From DASUAS01 sp963809795 (lineage in GTDB: Bacteria > Actinomycetota > Acidimicrobiia > IMCC26256 > DASPTH01), in NCBI GenBank assembly GCA_963809795.1, contig CAWELN010000025.1, forward strand, positions 1 to 64,000: a stretch of 64,000 bases of DNA, read 5' to 3'. How positions within the stretch are numbered: position 1 is the stretch's first letter; each line of letters begins with the position of its first letter. A program made the translations under genes and the position numbers. Below the pieces are notes generated by a model. It did no database searches, was not told the origin of the DNA, and worked only from the letters and a program-made list of their open reading frames with translations. Shown piece by piece: positions 39,193 through 49,253 of this stretch.

Positions 39193-40902
39193 TAGCCGGG
39201 CCAGCGGTTGGTGATCGGCAGCCGCCGATCCTTCCCGAACGCCTTGGGCGACACCCGGACCCCGGGCGGTGCCTGGCGACGCTTGTACTCGTTGCGATCC
39301 ACGAGCTGCGCGACGCGCCGGACCGTCTCGGCGTCGAAGCCGGCCGCCTCCAGCTCGGCCGCGGACAGGTCATGCTCCACATAGCCCTCGATGATCGGGT
39401 CGAGGACCTCGTACGCGGGCAAGGAGTCGGAGTCCTGCTGGTCGGGCCGCAGCTCCGCGCTGGGCGGCTTCTCGAGGACCGACGTCGGGCACGACCGGGC
39501 GGGGCGCGCGGTCGTTGCGATCGCGGGCGAGGGCGTACACCAGCATCTTGGGCACGTCCTTGATGACGGCGAAGCCGCCCGCCATGTCGCCGTAGAGCGT
39601 CGAGTACCCGGTGGCGATCTCGCTCTTGTTGCCGGTGGTGAGGACGAGCCAACCGAACTTGTTCGACATCGTCATCAGGACCGTGCCCCGGATCCGCGCC
39701 TGCAGGTTCTCCTCCGCCAACCCGGGTTCGAGGCCGACGAACGTCGGGGCGAGCATGTCGAGGAAGGCGCCGTGCGCGTCCTCGATGGGCACGGTCACGG
39801 TCTCGATCCCGAGGTTGGCCGCGAGCGCCTCGGCGTCGGCGACGCTCCCCTCGCTGGAGAAGCGCGAGGGCATGAGCACCCCGACGACGTGCTCGGACCC
39901 GAGCGCGTCGACCGCGATGGCGGCCACGAGCGACGAGTCGATGCCGCCCGACAGGCCGATGACGACACGGGTGAAGCCGTTCTTGACCACGTAGTCGCGC
40001 GTGCCGAGCACGAGGGCCTCGTAGACCTCGCGCACCGGTGACAGCAACGGCTCGACGCGCGCCTCCTCGTGGTGCTCGCCGAGTCGGGCCTCGCTCACCT
40101 CCACCTCGGGCATCGCGGGTGCGTTCGAGCGGCCGCGCGGATCGAGCAGGCGGCGACGAAACGCCGGACGCACCTCGACGTCGGCGACAAGGAGATCCTC
40201 GGCGAACTGCGCGGCGCGCGCGACCAGCCGACCGGTCTCGTCGAACAGCATCGAAGCACCGTCGAAGACGAGCTCGTCCTGCCCTCCGACGAGGTTCACG
40301 TACAGCACCGGCACCGCGGCATCGGCCGCTCGCGTCGACAGCATCGCTTCGCGCTCGTGGATGCGGCCGGCGTAGTAGGGCGAAGCGTTGATGTTCACCA
40401 CCAACTCGGCCCCACCCGCCGCTTGCGTTGCGATGGGACCGGTCGGGCTCCATGCGTCTTCGCACACGGTGATCGCGACCCGCACACCACCGACCACGAA
40501 CAGTGGCCCGTCGTCGGTGGACGGCGTGAAGTACCGCGGTTCGTCGAAGACGGCGTAGTTCGGGAGCAGGTGCTTGCGGTAGACCCCCTGCACGCGACCG
40601 TGCGCGCAGACCGCCGCCGCGTTGGCGAGGTCCCGAGTCGCCTCGGGAAAGCCGACCACGGCCGCGGTGCGGCCGGTGTGGGCGGCGAACTTGTCGAGCG
40701 CCTCACCGCAGCGCGCCACGAACGCCGGCCGGAGGAGCAGATCTTCCGGCGGGTACCCGGTGAGCGCGAGCTCCGGGAACGCGACCAGGTCACAACCGGC
40801 GGCGTCGGCGCGCTCGTAGGCAACGAGCATGCGCTCCACGTTGCCGTCGAGATCGCCCACGACGAGGTCGAGCTGCGCGGCAGCGAGACGGAGGCGGGCC
40901 AC
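39192..40902 (-). CDS. nadE: NAD+ synthase, glutamine-dependent (one frameshift)
   Basis: Makes NAD+ from deamido-NAD+ using glutamine. The N-terminal nitrilase-type glutaminase has the Glu-Lys-Cys triad: FPELALTGYPPEDLLLRP, YRKHLLPNYAVFDEPRYF and ITVCEDAWSP. The C-terminal synthetase has the PP-loop VVIGLSGGIDSSLVAAIAVD and TTGNKSEIATGYSTLYGDMA. An indel near 39485 separates the last 95 residues (SVLEKPPSAELRPDQQDSDS, then KRRQAPPGVRVSPKAFGKDR). GTG start at 40902. About 570 residues, the normal length. The start codon lies 27 bp from that of glnE on the other strand. Confidence 0.93.
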
Positions 40903-40929
40903 CTCGTCAGGATACGCGACACTGCGTGG

Positions 40930-43707
40930 ATGCCTGGCGGGACCACGTTGCACGAGACGCCCGCCCTCGCGACCGCGATCGAGCGCTCGGCCGACGCCCG
41001 CACCGCGCGCATGCTCCTGGAACGGGCGGTCGAGGAGCACGCTGGGCTCGCCGACGAGCTCGTGACCGATCCGTTGGTGCGCGACGGGCTCATCGCGCTC
41101 GCATGCGCCTCCCGCTCGCTCTCCTCCGCCGTCGTCGCCGATGACTCGCTGCTCGAGCCGCTACGCGATCCCGACGACTTCGCGCGCGAACGCACGGTCG
41201 AGTCGTACCGCACGTCGTGGTCCGCGGTGCCCGAGCACGATGCGCAGGCGCTCCGCCGCTGGAAGCGGCGCGAGCTGCTCCGAGTCGCGGTGCGCGACCT
41301 GCTCGGGACGGCCGACATGCCCGCAGTCGGACGGGAGCTTGCCGCGCTCGCCGCGGTGTGCCTGGAGGCTGCACTCGCGATCGTCGATCCCGCAGTGCGC
41401 TTCGCGGTGATCGGCATGGGCAAGCTCGGTGGCCGGGAGCTGAACTACGCGTCGGACGTCGACGTGCTGTTCGTCCACGACGGCGACGCCGACGCGGCGG
41501 AGCACACCGCGCGCGCCGTGCTGAGCACGATGACGTCGTCGAACGAGTACGGCATCGTCTTCCGCACGGACGCGAACCTGCGGCCCGAGGGACGGCAGGG
41601 GCCGCTCACCCGGACGCTCGAGAGCTATGCGAGCTACTACGACGGGTGGGCGCGCACGTGGGAATTCCAGGCGCTGCTCAAGGCCCGACCGGTCGCCGGC
41701 GACCGCGCCCTGGGCGCCGAGTTCATGGCCCTCACCACGCCCCGCGTCTGGCCCGATCGGCTCGAGCCCGACGCCCTGCGCGAGATCCGGGCGATGAAGG
41801 AACGGGCGGAGGAGATCACGGAGCGCAAGGGCCTCGCCGAGCGCGAGCTCAAACGTGGGCGCGGCGGCATCCGCGACATCGAGTTCGCGGTGCAGTTGCT
41901 GCAACTGGTACACGGCCGCGAGGACGAGAGCGTGCGGTCACCGACGACGCTCGACGCGCTGCAGGAGCTCGCGGCCGGCGGCTACGTCGACCGTCCCGAC
42001 GCCGACCGACTCGACCGCGCGTACCGGTTCCTCCGGACGGTCGAGCACCGCATCCAGCTCTACGACGAGCAACAGACGCACGTGATCCCGTCCGACGAGC
42101 ACGCGCGCATCCGCCTGGCGCGGGTGCTCGGGTACCGCGACAGCCCCGAACGGACCGCGCTCGAGCGCTTCGAAGCGGAGCACCGGGAGCACCAGCGCGC
42201 GGTCCGGGGCATCCACGAGCGCCTGTTCTTCGCTCCGCTCCTCGAGACCCTCGCGGGCACCGGCGCGCTCTCCCCCGAGGCGGCCGAGGAACGCCTCGCC
42301 GCATTCGGCTTCACCGACGTCGAGCGCACGCGAGCGGCGGTGCGGGAGCTCGCCGACGGGCTCACGCGGCGCTCCCGCGTCATGCGCGAGATGCTCCCCG
42401 TCATCCTCGAGTGGCTGTCGGAGACACCCGACCCCGACCTCGGGCTCCTCCAGCTGCGGCGACTGGTCGAGGGACCGGCGCGGTCGGCCTCCCTGGCGGT
42501 GACCTTCCGCGACGCGCCCGGGGCGGCCGAGCGCGCGTGCCACCTCCTGGGTGCCAGCCGGGTCGTCGGCGAGGCCCTGCGGCGGCACCCGGAGTTCGTC
42601 GACACCCTCGACGACGACGAGACCCTCGCGGTCGAGAGCACGCGCGCCGACCTCGTCGCCGACGCCTTCGACACGCTCGAGTGGCGGGGCGACCAGGAGC
42701 AGCGTCGTGAAGGGCTCCGGCGCTTCAAGCGACGCGAGCTGCTCCGGATCGCGACCCGCGACCTCCTCGGGTACGCGCGGCTCGAAGCGACCGAGCGCGA
42801 GCTGACGGTGCTGGCGGAGGCGTCGCTCGAGGCCGCACTGGCATCGCTCCGCCCGACGCTCCCGTTCGCGGTGATCGGCATGGGCCGCCTCGGCGCGGGC
42901 GAGCTGTCGTACGCGTCCGACATCGACGTGCTGTTCGTGTACGAGGGGGAGAGCGCCGCCGACTACCACGACGCCGAGCAGATCGCCGCGCAGCTCGTCA
43001 AGGAGATCGGCGCGACCACCGCGGAGGGCCAGACCTTCCGCATCGACGCCCGGCTGCGCCCCGAGGGCAACCAGGGGCCGCTGGCGCGGTCGATCGACGG
43101 CTTCCGGGCGTACTACGAGCAGTGGGGCCTGCCGTGGGAACGCCAGGCGCTCACCAAGGCCCGGTTCGTCGCGGGCGACGCCGCACTGGGCGGGCGATTC
43201 CGCGCCCTCGCCGAGGAGTTCGTGTACGAACGGCCGATGACCGAGGACGACGTCCGCGAGATCCGCCGCATGAAGGCGCGCATCGAGCGCGAGCGCATCC
43301 CACCCGGCGAGGACCCGCAGTTCCACCTGAAGCTGGGCCGCGGCTCGATGTCGGACGTCGAGTTCACCGTGCAGCTGCTCCAGCTCGTCCACGGCGGCGA
43401 GCATCCCGAGCTCCGGGTACCGGGCACGATCGACGCGCTGGCCCGCCTGCGCGCCGGCGGGTTCCTCGACGACGCGGACGCAGACGTGCTCGAGGAGTCG
43501 TACCGGTTCTGCGAGCGGGCGCGGAACGCTCGCTACCTGCAGACCGGCCAGCCGTCCGACGCCCTTCCCGGCGATCCCGTGGAGCTCGAGCGTCTCGCGC
43601 TGCTGCTCGGGTACGTGCACCAGCCCAACATCACGCTGCGCGACGACTACCGCCGCGTCACCCGCCGCGCCCGCCGCGTCGTCGAACGCGTCTTCTACGG
43701 CACCTGA
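40930..43707 (+). CDS. glnE: bifunctional [glutamine synthetase] adenylyltransferase/deadenylase
   Basis: Adds and removes AMP on glutamine synthetase to match nitrogen supply. 925 residues. The two nucleotidyltransferase halves are both clear: the first with GMGKLGGRELNYASDVDVLF and the second with GMGRLGAGELSYASDIDVLF (G-S and D-x-D metal-binding residues). Each is followed by an RLRPEG/NLRPEG strand, an RIDARLRPEGNQGPLARS stretch and a helical GlnE domain. ATG at 40930 was chosen although the frame stays open to 40069, because that part is the antisense of nadE. The stop overlaps the next gene by one base. Confidence 0.93.
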   Translation: MPGGTTLHETPALATAIERSADARTARMLLERAVEEHAGLADELVTDPLVRDGLIALACASRSLSSAVVADDSLLEPLRDPDDFARERTVESYRTSWSAVPEHDAQALRRWKRRELLRVAVRDLLGTADMPAVGRELAALAAVCLEAALAIVDPAVRFAVIGMGKLGGRELNYASDVDVLFVHDGDADAAEHTARAVLSTMTSSNEYGIVFRTDANLRPEGRQGPLTRTLESYASYYDGWARTWEFQALLKARPVAGDRALGAEFMALTTPRVWPDRLEPDALREIRAMKERAEEITERKGLAERELKRGRGGIRDIEFAVQLLQLVHGREDESVRSPTTLDALQELAAGGYVDRPDADRLDRAYRFLRTVEHRIQLYDEQQTHVIPSDEHARIRLARVLGYRDSPERTALERFEAEHREHQRAVRGIHERLFFAPLLETLAGTGALSPEAAEERLAAFGFTDVERTRAAVRELADGLTRRSRVMREMLPVILEWLSETPDPDLGLLQLRRLVEGPARSASLAVTFRDAPGAAERACHLLGASRVVGEALRRHPEFVDTLDDDETLAVESTRADLVADAFDTLEWRGDQEQRREGLRRFKRRELLRIATRDLLGYARLEATERELTVLAEASLEAALASLRPTLPFAVIGMGRLGAGELSYASDIDVLFVYEGESAADYHDAEQIAAQLVKEIGATTAEGQTFRIDARLRPEGNQGPLARSIDGFRAYYEQWGLPWERQALTKARFVAGDAALGGRFRALAEEFVYERPMTEDDVREIRRMKARIERERIPPGEDPQFHLKLGRGSMSDVEFTVQLLQLVHGGEHPELRVPGTIDALARLRAGGFLDDADADVLEESYRFCERARNARYLQTGQPSDALPGDPVELERLALLLGYVHQPNITLRDDYRRVTRRARRVVERVFYGT

Positions 43708-45323
43708 TGCCCGCCTCGCTCTGGAAGCGGTGGGCGATGCCGGCTGCGGTCGCGCTGGCGCTCGTGCCGCTGGTCGCGTCCGCGATCGCGCTGATCGTCC
43801 GGGTCGGCGACGACTACCTGCCGTCGGCCGACCAGGCCTGGATCGAGCTGCAGGTCCGCGACATCGGCCGGCGCTCGGTGCTCCTGGGGCCGTACTCGCG
43901 CTTCGGATGGTTCCACCCGGGCCCGATCCTCTACTACCTGCTCTGGCTCCCGTACCGGATCACGGGCAGCACCTCGTTGAGCCTGTGCTTCGCGGCGCTG
44001 ACGTTGAACGCGGTCGCGCTGGTCGGCATCGCCCTCGTCGCCAAGCGCCGGGGCGGGTTGCCACTCGTGCTGCTCACGTTGTTCCTCACCGGACTGTTGA
44101 TGTCGTCGCTCGGCGCACAGTTCTTCCGTGACGTCTGGAACCCGAGCATCACGATCCTGCCGTTCGTGCTCGTCGTGCTGCTGGCCTGGTCGATCAGCTG
44201 CGGCGAGGCGTGGGCGCTCCCCGTCGGCGCCGGCGTCGGCACCTTCCTCGTGCAGACGCACGTGAGCTACGGCTTCACGACCGCGACCGTCCTCGCCGCC
44301 GGGCTCGTGGGTGCCGCGATCACGCTGTGGCGCCGACGCACTGACGACGAACACCGCGAACGCCTCCGCTGGTGGCGCCGCATGACCGGCGTCACCGTGG
44401 TCGTCGTCGCCGTGTTGTGGCTGCCCGTCGTGATCCAACAGCTCACGAGTGACGACGGCAATCTCGCGGCGTTGGTGCGCTTCTTCCGCGACCACGGCCG
44501 CGAGCACAGCTACGGCGACGCGTGGCACGTGCTGGCGTCCCAGCTCAGCGTCTGGCCGGACTGGCTCCGGGGCAGCATCGTGCGCAACATCTACAGCGGC
44601 GCCCTCGATCTGAGCGGTCCGACACCGGTCGCGGTCGCGGCGCTGCTCCTCGTCGGCGCCGCCGCCATCACCTGGAGACGCGCCAAGGGCGCGTTCCGGC
44701 TCGACGTCGTGGTCGGCCTGGCGATCGTCGCCGGCTTCGTGTCGGTGTCGCGCATCGTCGGCGAGATCTTCCCGTACCTCGTGATCTGGACGTGGGCGCT
44801 CGGGATGCTCACGTGGCTCGCCATCTCGTGGTCGGTGGTGTGGTGGTGGCGGACGCGCCCGGCTCCCGATCCCCGGGTCGGCCGGATCGCGCTCGGCGCG
44901 GTGGCCGTCGCGCTCGTCGTCGTCTCGGTGGTGAGCACCGTCGACGCGGCGCGTGCGGGCAACCCCGACGTGCCGGGGTCCCGCTGGGTACGCGGCCTCA
45001 CCGCCAAGGTGCGCGACGAGCTGCCGGACGGGCGCGGCGTCGTCGAGATCCGGTCGTCGGGCGGTGCCGGCTCCACCTGGATCGGTGCCGGCATCGCCGA
45101 CGAGCTCGAGCACCACGGCATCGACACCCGCGTCCCGCCCGACCTCGCGTTCGCCTACGGGCCCGACCGCGTGCTCGACGGCGAGCGCGTGCGTCTCGTC
45201 GTGCTCCCCGCTGAAGATGCCGAGCTCGCGGCCGCGCGCCGGCTCCCGTGCTTCCGCGACGTCGGGCGGGTCGGCAAGTTCACGCTGTTCGTCCGCCGTG
45301 CCGCGTGCCCCGCGGGCACCTGA
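43707..45323 (+). CDS. polytopic membrane protein, GT-C glycosyltransferase-like
   Basis: 538 residues with about ten membrane helices. A periplasmic loop near residues 45-75 contains SADQAWIELQVRDIGRR and YSRFGWFHPGPILYYLLWLP, similar to the first loop of PMT/ArnT-like GT-C enzymes, where an Asp binds the sugar-lipid. The C-terminal 130 residues form an extracytoplasmic domain (DELPDGRGVVEIRSSGGAGS). Probable transferase using a polyprenyl-phosphate sugar; acceptor unknown. ATG overlaps the glnE stop (TGATG). Confidence 0.65.
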   Translation: MPASLWKRWAMPAAVALALVPLVASAIALIVRVGDDYLPSADQAWIELQVRDIGRRSVLLGPYSRFGWFHPGPILYYLLWLPYRITGSTSLSLCFAALTLNAVALVGIALVAKRRGGLPLVLLTLFLTGLLMSSLGAQFFRDVWNPSITILPFVLVVLLAWSISCGEAWALPVGAGVGTFLVQTHVSYGFTTATVLAAGLVGAAITLWRRRTDDEHRERLRWWRRMTGVTVVVVAVLWLPVVIQQLTSDDGNLAALVRFFRDHGREHSYGDAWHVLASQLSVWPDWLRGSIVRNIYSGALDLSGPTPVAVAALLLVGAAAITWRRAKGAFRLDVVVGLAIVAGFVSVSRIVGEIFPYLVIWTWALGMLTWLAISWSVVWWWRTRPAPDPRVGRIALGAVAVALVVVSVVSTVDAARAGNPDVPGSRWVRGLTAKVRDELPDGRGVVEIRSSGGAGSTWIGAGIADELEHHGIDTRVPPDLAFAYGPDRVLDGERVRLVVLPAEDAELAAARRLPCFRDVGRVGKFTLFVRRAACPAGT

Positions 45324-45348
45324 CCCGGGCGGCAGGTACCGTCGCCGG

Positions 45349-46173
45349 ATGACCGACCTCCCCCCGTTCGATCTGGACGGCGCCGCCGCGTTCGTCACCG
45401 GCGCCGGCAGCGGCATCGGGCGCGCCATCGCCCGTGAGCTCGCCGGGCGCGGTGCCCGGGTCCTCGTGACCGACGTCGACGAACAGCGCGCCGACGTCGT
45501 CGCGGGCGAGATCACCACCGCGGGTGGCTCCGCGTGCGCGCAGCGCTGCGACGTCGCCCGGGATGCCGAGTTCGAGGCCGCCCGCGAGCGGGTGCTGGCG
45601 GAGTTCGGCCGCATCGACGTGGTGGTGAACAACGTCGGGGTGATGGTGGCCGGGCGGCCCGAGGCCATCCCGGTCGACGAGTGGCGCCGCGTGCTCGATC
45701 TCAACGTGCTCGGAACCGTGCGCAGCAACCGCGTCTTCCTCCCCATGCTGATGGAGCAGGGTTCGGGCCACGTGGTCAACACCGCGTCGGCCTCCGGCAT
45801 CCTCAACTACGCGTACGACCGCACGCCGTACGCGGCGAGCAAGGCCGCGGTCGTGATGCTCTCCGAAGCGCTGTTCATGTACCTGCGCCCGCACGGCGTC
45901 GGGGTCTCGTGCCTCTGCCCGGCGGGCGTGGCCACCAACATCCTCGAGCAGATCCGCTTCGTCGGCGAGCAGCTCCCGCTCCGCGCACCCGACCTCCCGG
46001 TCGTCGACGCCGAGGTCGCCGGCGAGCGCGTCGCCGACGCCATCGAGCGCCGCGCCTTCCTCGTCCTGACCGCCGACGAGGTCGGCGAGGAGCTCCGCCG
46101 CAAGGGTGCCGACCTCGACGAGTACCTCCGGGGGCAGGAGGAGTGGATCCACGGCACCGGTACCGATGCCTGA
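45349..46173 (+). CDS. short-chain dehydrogenase/reductase (SDR)
   Basis: 274 residues, classical SDR. TGAGSGIG cofactor loop near residue 18, NNVGVMVAG, the catalytic Ser in VVNTASASGILNYAYD and the Tyr-x-x-x-Lys in TPYAASKAAVVML. The acidic residue after the second strand (VTDVDEQRAD) favours NAD(H). The natural substrate cannot be deduced. It follows the GT-C-like gene by 25 bp and overlaps the next gene by 8 bp. Confidence 0.88.
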   Translation: MTDLPPFDLDGAAAFVTGAGSGIGRAIARELAGRGARVLVTDVDEQRADVVAGEITTAGGSACAQRCDVARDAEFEAARERVLAEFGRIDVVVNNVGVMVAGRPEAIPVDEWRRVLDLNVLGTVRSNRVFLPMLMEQGSGHVVNTASASGILNYAYDRTPYAASKAAVVMLSEALFMYLRPHGVGVSCLCPAGVATNILEQIRFVGEQLPLRAPDLPVVDAEVAGERVADAIERRAFLVLTADEVGEELRRKGADLDEYLRGQEEWIHGTGTDA

Positions 46174-47053
46174 TCCCGTGGAGCTCGACGCCCGGCTCGA
46201 CGAGCTCTTCACCGCGCCGGCGGGCGAGTTCGTGAAGGCGCGCGAGGCGTTGGTGCGCGACCTGAAGCGTGAGCAGCGGAGCGAGGAGGCCGCCGAAGTG
46301 CACGAGCTCCGACGTCCCACGGTGGCGGTGTGGGGCGTCAACCAGATGGCCCACGCGCGCCGCGATCGCGTCGCCGCGCTGGTCGAGGCCGGTCGCGAGC
46401 TCGAAGCACTGCAACAGGAGGGCGCGGGCGCCCGCGACGAGCTGCGCGCCGCCACCCGCACCCGCCGCGCGTTGCTCGACCAGCTCACCGACGTCGCCGC
46501 CTCGTACACCGAGCGGCCCGACACGAGTCGCAGCGCCATCGCGGCCACGCTCGACGCCGCGTCCCTCGACCCCGAGCTGCGCGACGACCTGGCCCGAGGT
46601 CGACTCACGACCGAGCTGTCTCCCGCGGTGCGCTTCCTCGGCGACCTCGGCGACCTCGGCGATGGCGACGACGACGGCGCACCAGCCCCGCGCCGACGTG
46701 CCCCGGCCCGTTCGCCGCGGAAGTCGTCGACGCCTCCGCCCCGCGACGACCTCGCGGTTCGGCGGGCCGAGACTGCGCTGAACGAGGCACGAGCCCGGGC
46801 GACCGCGACCGACGACGAGCTCCGCGATGTGGAAGCGGAGACCCGTGACGCCGAGGACGCGCTCGACGCCGCGCACCGCGGCGTCGCCGACCTGGAAGCG
46901 GCGCTGGCGGACGCGCGCGCCGAGGTCAAGGGCCTGCAGCGGCGGGCGACGGAGTCGAAGCGCGCCGAGACCCGCGCTCGCGCCGCCCAGCAGCGCGCCC
47001 GGACCGCGGTCGACGTCGCGGAACGCAAGGTGGAGGAGGCGAAGCGCACGTGA
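46166..47053 (+). CDS. coiled-coil hypothetical protein
   Basis: 295 residues from ATG 46166. It has a helical N-terminal half (LDARLDELFTAPAGEFVKAR, RRPTVAVWGVNQMAHARRDR, a conserved-looking block), a basic Pro/Ser-rich linker near residues 175-200, and a C-terminal coiled coil of about 100 residues rich in Ala, Glu and Arg (ELRDVEAETRDAEDALDAAH). No membrane segment or signal. Soluble and possibly DNA- or envelope-associated; I recognise no function. The 240 bp after it hold no supported gene. Confidence 0.65.
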   Translation: MPDPVELDARLDELFTAPAGEFVKAREALVRDLKREQRSEEAAEVHELRRPTVAVWGVNQMAHARRDRVAALVEAGRELEALQQEGAGARDELRAATRTRRALLDQLTDVAASYTERPDTSRSAIAATLDAASLDPELRDDLARGRLTTELSPAVRFLGDLGDLGDGDDDGAPAPRRRAPARSPRKSSTPPPRDDLAVRRAETALNEARARATATDDELRDVEAETRDAEDALDAAHRGVADLEAALADARAEVKGLQRRATESKRAETRARAAQQRARTAVDVAERKVEEAKRT

Positions 47054-47292
47054 CCGGCGATGACACCGCGACCGACGCCGGCGCGGGATTGATCACGCGG
47101 GCGGCGTGACCTCAATCATTCATCGACCGAGGAGCTTCGCCCTGACGGGGCGCCGAGGTCCGTCCTTTCGTCCGCGCGAGGGCGCCCTCCTCGTTCCGGG
47201 GACGTAACGTCGCGAGGCGCCATCACGTACCTCTCGGCCAACGAGCTGAACGAGCGCATTGCGTGATCGTCCATGGGACCGGTAGGAGCCTG

Positions 47293-48348
47293 ATGCCCGA
47301 GCCGAGACGAGCACCGATCAACGCCGGCGACGTCGATCTCCCCAAGGGGAGCTCGGCCGCGCGCGCGAGACGGCATACCGCGGTCGGTGGCGCAGTCGCG
47401 CTCGTCGTCGCCATCGTGTCGCTCGGTCTCGACGTGGTCCAGCCGGTACCGACGTCGGCCGTGACCCCGACCGGGGCGGGCGCCACGGTTCCCGCGGCGA
47501 CGGGGACCGCCGAGGAGGAGGGAGGCACGGTCCGACTGTTCGACCCGACGTCGTTGTGGAACACCGACAAGGTGCCGACCGAGTTCGCGGAAGCGGCGGA
47601 CCCCGTCCTCTCGCGGCGGAACTATCTGATCAACAACGACACGTTCTCGCGGCCGGTGTTCTTCGCGGCCGCGACCGACCCGACCTGGACGGTCGCCGCC
47701 GGGGAGGGCTGGGGGAAGCCGGCCCGCACGGTGGAGTTCCAGGCTCCGGCGGACATCCGTGCGGCCTCGGGTTCCGACGCGGTGCTCAACGTCCTCGCTC
47801 CGGACGGCACGCTCTGGGACGCGTACGGGGTGACGAACCTCGACCCGACGGCGCACACCTTCTCGGCCACGGTCCTGGTCGACTCGGACGGGATCAACGG
47901 CACGGGATTCGGTGTGCAGCCGTACACCCCGAGCGGCACGACCGCAGTCGGCGCACCACAAGCCGGCGGGGTCATCACCGCGGGTGATGTCGCCGCTCGC
48001 CGCATCGACCATGCGGCCACCATGGCGTTCGACTACAACGACGAAGGCGGCGCGACGACGGGTGCGGGACCACAGGTGCCGCCCGCGGTGGCGAACGACG
48101 ACGGCGGCGGGCCGGGTCCGATCCCCCAAGGTGCCCTCCTCGTCGCAAGCGGGAGGATGCCGTCCGGTCTCAACAAGATGGAGCGGGCGTTGTGGGCCGC
48201 GGCGAAGACCAAAGGCGTGTTCGTCACCGACCGGCTCACCGGCGAACCGCGTTTCTACGGCGACGGTTCGCGAGCGGTCGGCAAGGCGTTCACCGGGAAG
48301 GGGCTGACGAAGATCGGACGGCGGCTTCGGCTGGTCAAGACGTGGTGA
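47293..48348 (+). CDS. membrane-anchored secreted protein, function unknown
   Basis: 351 residues. ATG 47293 was chosen because AGGAG lies 5-6 nt upstream. A basic start (RARRHT) and one hydrophobic helix (AVGGAVALVVAIVSLGLDVV) act as a signal anchor. A Thr/Ala/Gly linker follows, then a large extracellular domain with VRLFDPTSLWNTDKVPTEFA and VEFQAPADIRAASGSDAVLN, ending GRRLRLVKTW. It is rich in Gly, Asp and Thr, looks beta-structured, and has no catalytic motif I can name. Confidence 0.6.
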   Translation: MPEPRRAPINAGDVDLPKGSSAARARRHTAVGGAVALVVAIVSLGLDVVQPVPTSAVTPTGAGATVPAATGTAEEEGGTVRLFDPTSLWNTDKVPTEFAEAADPVLSRRNYLINNDTFSRPVFFAAATDPTWTVAAGEGWGKPARTVEFQAPADIRAASGSDAVLNVLAPDGTLWDAYGVTNLDPTAHTFSATVLVDSDGINGTGFGVQPYTPSGTTAVGAPQAGGVITAGDVAARRIDHAATMAFDYNDEGGATTGAGPQVPPAVANDDGGGPGPIPQGALLVASGRMPSGLNKMERALWAAAKTKGVFVTDRLTGEPRFYGDGSRAVGKAFTGKGLTKIGRRLRLVKTW

Positions 48349-48428
48349 TCACCGGGACGACGTGACGCGAGGTGAACCAACCGCGCGTAACCTGACGTCG
48401 GACGTTCTCCCCCCTGGAGGCATCGTCG

Positions 48429-49253
48429 GTGACAAGCCCGCCGGAACCGACTGTCATCGCGGCGCGCCGCGGTCAGTTCGCGCAGCCCAGCGTGGCCGAG
48501 ATGGTCGCCGACGTCATTCGAGCGCGCATCGTCGCCGGAACGCTGCCCGACGGGAGCATGCTCCCGAAGCAGGATCAGCTCATCAGCGAATTCCAGGTCT
48601 CGCGTCCATCGTTCCGGGAGGCGCTCAGGATCCTGGAGAGCGAGGGCCTCATCTCCGTCCGGAGAGGCAACATCGGGGGCGCGCAGGTCCACGCGCCCAC
48701 TCCTGGGAACGCCGCTCGCACGCTCGGGCTCGTCCTGCAGGCTCGTGAGGTCGCGCTCGACGATCTCGCGGCGGCGCTGGCCGTCATCGAACCGGCGTGC
48801 GCGGCGCATTGCGCGCAGCGAGCCGATCGGAACATGACGCTCGTTCCGCACTTGCGCGAGCTGAACGTCCGGTGCCGGGCCATCGAACCTCAGGACATGG
48901 CCGGGGCTGCACGGATGTTCGAACAGTTCCATCAGGCGATCATCGACGGATGCGGCAACGCGACGCTCGTGATCGTCATCGGTGCACTCGAGAGCCTGTG
49001 GTCGCTCCACAAGAAGGCGTGGGCCGACTACGCCGATGCAGTCGGGAGTGAGCCGATCCCCGACCTGCGGGCGAGCGTCGTCGCCGCGCACGAAGAGATC
49101 ACGGACGCGATCGAGGCGGGTGACGCCGGTCGAGCCCAGAACCTGGCGGCGGCGCACCTCGCCAAGGTCTCACCGTTCGTCCTCGACCATCGAGCGCCGC
49201 GAATCGACGTGACCGGCGCCGAGTCCCGGTCCCGTCGTTCGGTCGGCGACTAG
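48429..49253 (+). CDS. GntR-family transcriptional regulator, FadR/FCD type
   Basis: 274 residues. GTG start with GGAGG 8-12 nt upstream. N-terminal winged helix-turn-helix (SVAEMVADVIRARIVAGTLP; LPKQDQLISEFQVSRPSFRE; ALRILESEGLISVRRG). The C-terminal all-helical FCD ligand domain has the metal-binding Asp/His pattern in FEQFHQAIIDGCGN and VVAAHEEITDAIEAGD. Such regulators sense acids or acyl-CoAs. It converges on the amidohydrolase gene with a 4-nt overlap, so it is probably the local regulator of the catabolic operon on the other strand. Confidence 0.88.
   Translation: MTSPPEPTVIAARRGQFAQPSVAEMVADVIRARIVAGTLPDGSMLPKQDQLISEFQVSRPSFREALRILESEGLISVRRGNIGGAQVHAPTPGNAARTLGLVLQAREVALDDLAAALAVIEPACAAHCAQRADRNMTLVPHLRELNVRCRAIEPQDMAGAARMFEQFHQAIIDGCGNATLVIVIGALESLWSLHKKAWADYADAVGSEPIPDLRASVVAAHEEITDAIEAGDAGRAQNLAAAHLAKVSPFVLDHRAPRIDVTGAESRSRRSVGD

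Noticed and set aside
40069..40929. Long open extension upstream of glnE in the same frame
   Set aside because: It is antisense to nadE, is Arg/His-rich and has no GlnE-like text. High GC keeps such frames open by chance.
47050..47109. 19-codon GTG frame overlapping the coiled-coil gene stop
   Set aside because: No recognisable protein character; the overlap alone is weak evidence in high-GC DNA.
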